A DNA stretch of 64,000 nt from Aquilaria yunnanensis. Lineage: Eukaryota; Streptophyta; Magnoliopsida; Malvales; Thymelaeaceae. Made by a program: the position numbers and the translations under genes. Below, one piece after another: positions 59,546-64,000 of this stretch. Location of the stretch: positions 113,075,413 to 113,139,412 of the forward strand of contig CM077593.1 of the NCBI GenBank assembly GCA_039654915.1, given 5' to 3'. The number at the start of each line of letters is the position of its first letter. Within the stretch, counting starts at the first letter, position 1. The notes beneath the pieces were generated by a model that was not told the DNA's origin, did not search any database, and saw nothing but the letters and a program-made list of their open reading frames with translations.

Positions 59546-60713
59546 CTAATGTGGCTGCCAAATATGTCGAAAACTGAAGAAACCAGCAAGCCCTTGTCTT
59601 TTAGCAAGCTTCTCCACCTCTTCTAGTCTGTTCCTTAAGAGACCCACTTCTTTTGAAAGCGCTGCATTTCTGTTTTTCAATGCCTTCAATGTGATCACCA
59701 ACAAATTACTCAATCAACTCTTTTAAAGTATTTCCAGGAAGCATAATTGTTGAAGCTTGCAGTTGTTACAAAAAAAAAAAAGGTTTAATAAGGTTCAACT
59801 CAAATTCTTCCACGACTCCCCCTGCCCTCCCTCAATGTGCCACAAGAACTTTTTTCATGGGAAGTGTGGGGTAAAAAAAAAAAAAGCAGAGTTGAGAAAC
59901 AACCTCCAGTTCCTGCTTGCGAGCTTCCTCTTTTCTTGCTTCTGCTTTAGAATTTCTATGCACCTCATATATTACTGCAGCTCCAGCAACCTGTAGTGAG
60001 TCACAAACACACGCAGCGGCAGCATACATTAGAAATATTTAATTGAAATAATTTTTCTACAGTAACACTCCATTTTGCCTAAAAAGTTAATAAATTTTGT
60101 GCAGTGTGGAATAGAGTCAATATTCCAATGTAGAAAGACTATTTGCCGATATGTCAAAATTCAAAAGCACGTTAACGAATTCAGTATAAAGTAACACATT
60201 GACTAATGCTAGCACTCAAATAAAACGATTTTAGAATTTGTAAAGTGTAGCAAACAAGTCCAAAATTTCACAAATTCTGACAGATAGATCACCAAGCAAA
60301 ATGAACTCCTTTTCTTGGCAAGGAAAAAAAGAAACAGACGATACCATGAAGACGAAAAGCTCTCCAAGTAGATCCGCAGCGACCTGAACAGCTCTCTCCT
60401 CGTTCAGAGGTCGTATGAAGACATCAGTTGCTCGACCATATAGTTTTCTTTGCATTTGGGTAGTCATTCGATGATTTGCCTGACTCAGATTTCAGCAGAG
60501 CGGATCGATTCAGAGCGCTGTAAGCCCCAAAACTAAGCAGAAAAAGAGAAGGCAGAGGTTTAGAGACAGAAACTAATCAAACACCTGCGCAAGGCCGACG
60601 ATGAATTGGCGGAACCAGGGGTAATTAGCGGCATGATGCTTGAGATTACTGGCGATGGGCTTGCTCAGAGTTCTTATGGTCAGTGTTCCCAGCTTCAACA
60701 ACGGCAGAACCAT
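59546..60713 (-). CDS. OPA3-like mitochondrial protein
   Basis: Four exons (60713-60585, 60479-60345, 59990-59904, 59683-59546) join in frame to 162 residues. The OPA3 domain covers residues 1 to about 110: MVLPLLKLGTLTIRTLSKPI, FRQFIVGLAQANHR, MQRKLYGRATDV, IRPLNEERAVQVAADLLGEL and the hydrophobic VAGAAVIYEV. The rest is a charged coiled coil (KAEARKEEARKQELE, LRNRLEEVEKLAK). Human OPA3, mutated in optic atrophy type 3, is a mitochondrial membrane protein linked to lipid handling and morphology; plant members are uncharacterised. The acceptor of exon 4 (TTGAAG|GCA) is ordinary rather than strong, but keeps frame. The gene is divergent from the DUF599 gene. Confidence 0.94.
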
Positions 60714-61642
60714 CACGCTTCTCTGTCATTCGGTTCTCATTCGTTACTTTTATCCAGCTCTGTTTTCCTTTTGCGCCGATTACCACTGATCGGATAATTT
60801 AGGGGGACAGCTAGTTTTTCGCTAGATGTTGGCTTGGTGAACAAGTCAAAAACTAGGGTAATTTATAAACAACCCCATGAGGTTAGGTAAAAATACACTT
60901 TCTCCTTTTTTTTTTTTTTTCAAAAAACTTACAGTTTATCTCCAAGCAGTTATTTCGCCCATGATACAGTTACGTGAAAAAAAAACAAGGACTATTTCAT
61001 ATTTATGTAGAAGAAAATTTGATGATTTAAATAGACAACTAATTGTCAAACTATTCTTAAAATGGTTTAAATTATGATTTGAAAAGTTGTCGACAATAAC
61101 TAATAGATCCTATAAAAACAAAAATATGTTAACATTGTGGTGTAAAGTGTAATATAGTTTAGAGCCAATTGGAGATTTAAGCCGTACATATATCACATAT
61201 TCATTGTCACTCTAAATTTGATCAAGCACACAGAAGAAATTATCCGGTAATTATTTTATCACCCAACTTGTTTTGTGTTCTTGTAAAAAAAAAAAAAAAT
61301 CCTCATCATAGAGCTTGGACTTGTAGTTAGTATAAATGTACAAGAAGTAGGCATGGAAGTGAAGCACTCCCAATAAGAGAGGATGCACATGATTTGACTT
61401 AAAAACTCAAACTTACCTCACTAAGACAGATGTATTATATCAGTAAATAATTCCTTGGCAAGAAATAAATTACTGCAACTTGTCTTGTGGGACTTAACAA
61501 GAAGTGGGGAAGTCAAACGTGACAATATTGCTCTTCTTTTCTTTTGGATGAACTTGGAAGCAACAATCTCTGGATTTAAACCCACCAACGCAAGCATTCA
61601 CCAGCAACCCAGAGGAACAGGATAGAGGGAAGAGGACCAAAA
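60714..61642. promoter_or_regulatory. Divergent intergenic region between OPA3-like and DUF599 genes
   Basis: About 930 bp must serve both promoters. TATAAATG at 61331-61338, about 310 bp before the DUF599 ATG, is a plausible TATA box for that gene. Bases 60860-61170 resemble a decayed family B element (AACCCCATGAGGTTAGGTAA and partner GTAATATAGTTTAGAGCC). No ORF stands out. Confidence 0.35.
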
Positions 61643-62437
61643 ATGTGGTTCAAAAAAGAGTATCTTGATCTGATCCTAGTCCCAAGTGGGTTGCTCATCA
61701 TGTTTGCTTACCATCTCCTCCTCCTCTACAGATACATAAACCGCCCTCACACCACCGTTATTGGCTACGAAAACAACGACAGGGAAGCATGGGTTGAAAA
61801 GATCATGCAGGTAAGATCATATAACAACTCGTTGACCGAACCACGTAAATCTGTGTCCGTATTTCATTTGATTCGGATCTTCTGATCTGAACCTCTGTTC
61901 CCGCAGGGAGACAAGAAGGATGTTAACATGGCATTGACTGTGGTTGGGTCCAACCAACAAGCAGCAATCTACTTGTGCACAATCTCCCTCACCCTAAGCT
62001 CCCTAATTGGGGCATGGCTGGGTGGCTCCTATAGCAACGTGTTCCAAAGCCAGCTGATTTACGGGGACACAAGATCAGCAACCATCTCAATCAAGTACAT
62101 CTGCCTCTTGACGTCCTTCCTCCTCGCCTTCGCCAGCTTCGTTCAATCGGCCAGGCATTTTGTGCACGCCAGCTATCTCATAAGCATGCCAAACACAGAT
62201 GTTCCTCTGGAACACGTGAAGATTGCGGTCATTAGGGGGAGTGAGTTCTGGTCATTGGGACTTAGAGCACTTTTCTTTGCTCTTAATTTGCTGCTTTGGT
62301 TCTTCGGCCCAATACCAATGTTTGTCTCCTCTCTTGTTTTGGTGTTTCTCCTCCATTTTCTGGATACCAACACCAAAAAATTGCATCATCACCGGTCTCC
62401 TGCCCCTGTGAAAAGTCCTTATAACTCAATGGTGTGA
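61643..62437 (+). CDS. DUF599 family membrane protein
   Basis: Two exons (61643-61810, 61907-62437) join in frame to 232 residues. It starts MWFKKEYLDLILVPSGLL, the typical DUF599 opening, followed by the first membrane helix and HLLLLYRYINRPHTTVIGYE. After the intron come NMALTVVGSNQQAA with a second helix, then AWLGGSYSN, IKYICLLTSFLLAF with a third helix, and ARHFVHASYLISMP. The C-terminal third holds one or two more helices (LRALFFALNLLLWFFGPIPM onward). The cytoplasmic tail is His/Lys/Pro-rich. Family proteins are plant membrane proteins of unknown biochemical role. Length and intron position fit the family. No defects seen. Confidence 0.93.
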
Positions 62438-63342
62438 GATAATGTGCAATTTCCAGTAAATCGTGGAGATGAGAGAAGAAGGTAGAACAAAATACATATA
62501 TAGAGATTGATTCTTATTTAATTATGTCCTATTAATTGTTGGAAAATGCTGAAATGAAGGCCAATAGGCTAAGCTCATTGTAATTTAGGAGGTTTTATCT
62601 GTGATCAACAATCTGCGACAAGTTATAATTATCATGGACAATGAGCTAATTAAGCAAGGTTTTTTATTATTTGATTCCTATAATGTGTAACCAAATTTAG
62701 GTACGGATTTGTTTAAACTCATAGAAGCGTGGATCTTCTCATGGACGATCAACAGCAGTTTCTCGACAGGGTACTTCAATTAGCGGATAACAAAAGTCTT
62801 TCAAATTTTTGTGTTGCTTGCACGTTTGAACAAAGACCGGGATGTCTATCTAGAAGTCTCACACTTGTTTATACAGGAAATTGTCTCTCTCAACACTTTC
62901 TTATACTAAAAGGGTACTTATCATTTTAGTTTTCTTTTTCATGTAACATCTAGGTTATCTTAAACTACTAAAAAACTACACACACACAAATAGACTCCAA
63001 GTTGCGGTATCAAGGTTTTTATGATGTTATCCATGAAGTATGTTCTGAAAATAATACATTTAGGGGTGCATTTTGGAAAACTATTAATAAATTGTCCTTT
63101 TAGCAGTGATTATTTGTTCAACTTGTATAATAATTGGAAATATATACTTTTAAAACCAAAAAATCACTCTCATTTCACCCATTTGTGTTATGGACTCAAA
63201 TTCGTTACAATTTTAAGCAAATCCTTGGACTAAGGTTGCAATAAGATCTATGGTAAAATTAATATCATCAATGAAAATTTGTATATATTCGTTTACATTA
63301 ATAAAGCATTATTCCTACATATTTTATTTTTAAAAACAATTT
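62438..63342. other. DUF599 downstream and intergenic
   Basis: The first 250 bases contain the DUF599 3' untranslated region. A plus-strand frame at 62729-62929 matches no known family. Remaining sequence is AT-rich without recognisable elements. Confidence 0.35.
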
Positions 63343-63774
63343 AAAATAATTATCTCTGGTTTGATCTAACAAACACTTTATCCCCACTTCTTTTACACTT
63401 TCTGACAACAATTTATATAACTTTAATTTAATTTGTACGATAGTCATCTTCTAGTAATTTCAATCTCTCCAATAATTTTTAATAGTTAATAGATATTTTA
63501 AATTGTCAATTTTTCTTCTTTGAAAATATATTTTTCTCTTTGTAAATGCAAATCAACATTTTTAAAATGTAAGTTAACCACAAAAAATATCAAAAATTTT
63601 AAAATTACTAAAATATAGTTACCAGATAATTTAAATTAGGATTTCAGGGAATCAGAAGTTGTTACCGGATAGTCTAAAGAAAGTGGAGGGCAGAGTCACT
63701 AGAGTGTAAGCTTTTAAAAATAGAGGGGTAAAATGTAGGTTAGGTTAAACCTTGGGGGTTTCTATAATTTTCCC
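63343..63774. mobile_element. Mutator-type MITE, family B copy 3
   Basis: The right end ...CCTTGGGGGTTTCTATAATTTTCCC is the inverted form of the GGGAAAATTACAGAAACCCC end at 20752. The interior follows the copy at 9463-9919 in the same orientation (TACGATAGTCATCTTCTAGTAATTT, CAATCTCTCCAATAATTTTT, ATTTAAATTAGGATTTCAG). The left end is eroded, so the boundary is approximate and no duplication can be read. Confidence 0.75.
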
Positions 63775-64000
63775 TTCATCTAAAATTAATGTCAATTGAA
63801 ATTTAATATTCTATTTATCTAATGTTCATTTGAATGGTATTTTTTCTCTGGAAAGCAAGTAATTTTTTATGAAATTTCGTATATCTAACGTTTCTAACCT
63901 AAAAAAATAATAGAAAAGTGTTGTAAAAGTACTTTCAAGTTTCTTGGAGTCTAAACTTATAATTACTATATAGTTTAGAAAAATAATCACTATATTTTAA
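63775..64000. other. Window end, AT-rich
   Basis: Nothing recognised in the last 226 bases. Confidence 0.3.

Overview
This is a gene-rich stretch of plant nuclear DNA, most likely from a eudicot. All ten genes are split by GT-AG introns and encode plant or plant-typical proteins: a SPEAR/TIE repressor, an EF-hand NCL exchanger, SNI1, a class III peroxidase, RABA1 and DUF599. The spaces between them are AT-rich and full of small, non-autonomous transposons. The species cannot be named from the sequence alone.

Layout: a Nudix (CoA pyrophosphatase-like) gene (-, 678-2094); about 13 kb with no protein gene, holding a solo LTR, a nested stack of transposons, a tRNA-Ile(UAU)-like gene (9291-9364) and a 2-kb Mutator-type element; a SPEAR/TIE-type EAR repressor (+, 15161-17074) converging on an NCL-type cation/Ca2+ exchanger (-, 17455-22306); API5 (-, 25344-30795); an intergenic block with a GC-rich hAT element and a decayed plastid 16S rRNA scrap; a class III peroxidase (+, 37400-38898) converging on SNI1 (-, 39290-43366); a second transposon-rich block; a RABA1 GTPase (+, 50297-51935) converging on PDAP1/PP28 (-, 52868-54999); two adjacent Mutator-type elements, one carrying a captured NPF (NRT1/PTR) transporter fragment; then OPA3-like (-, 59546-60713) divergent from a DUF599 membrane protein (+, 61643-62437).

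Exon-intron models were built by hand. Every exon junction keeps the reading frame, and products match the usual lengths of their families. The genes do not form a pathway or cluster; they are ordinary neighbours. The most noteworthy content is mobile DNA: several long-inverted-repeat elements flanked by 9-bp target duplications, the mark of Mutator-like transposition. These include a Pack-MULE with a frameshifted NPF exon and a MULE inserted about 220 bp upstream of the RABA1 start codon. There are also two complete solo LTRs with perfect 5-bp duplications and a hAT element with a perfect 8-bp duplication. I found no convincing new multi-gene system.
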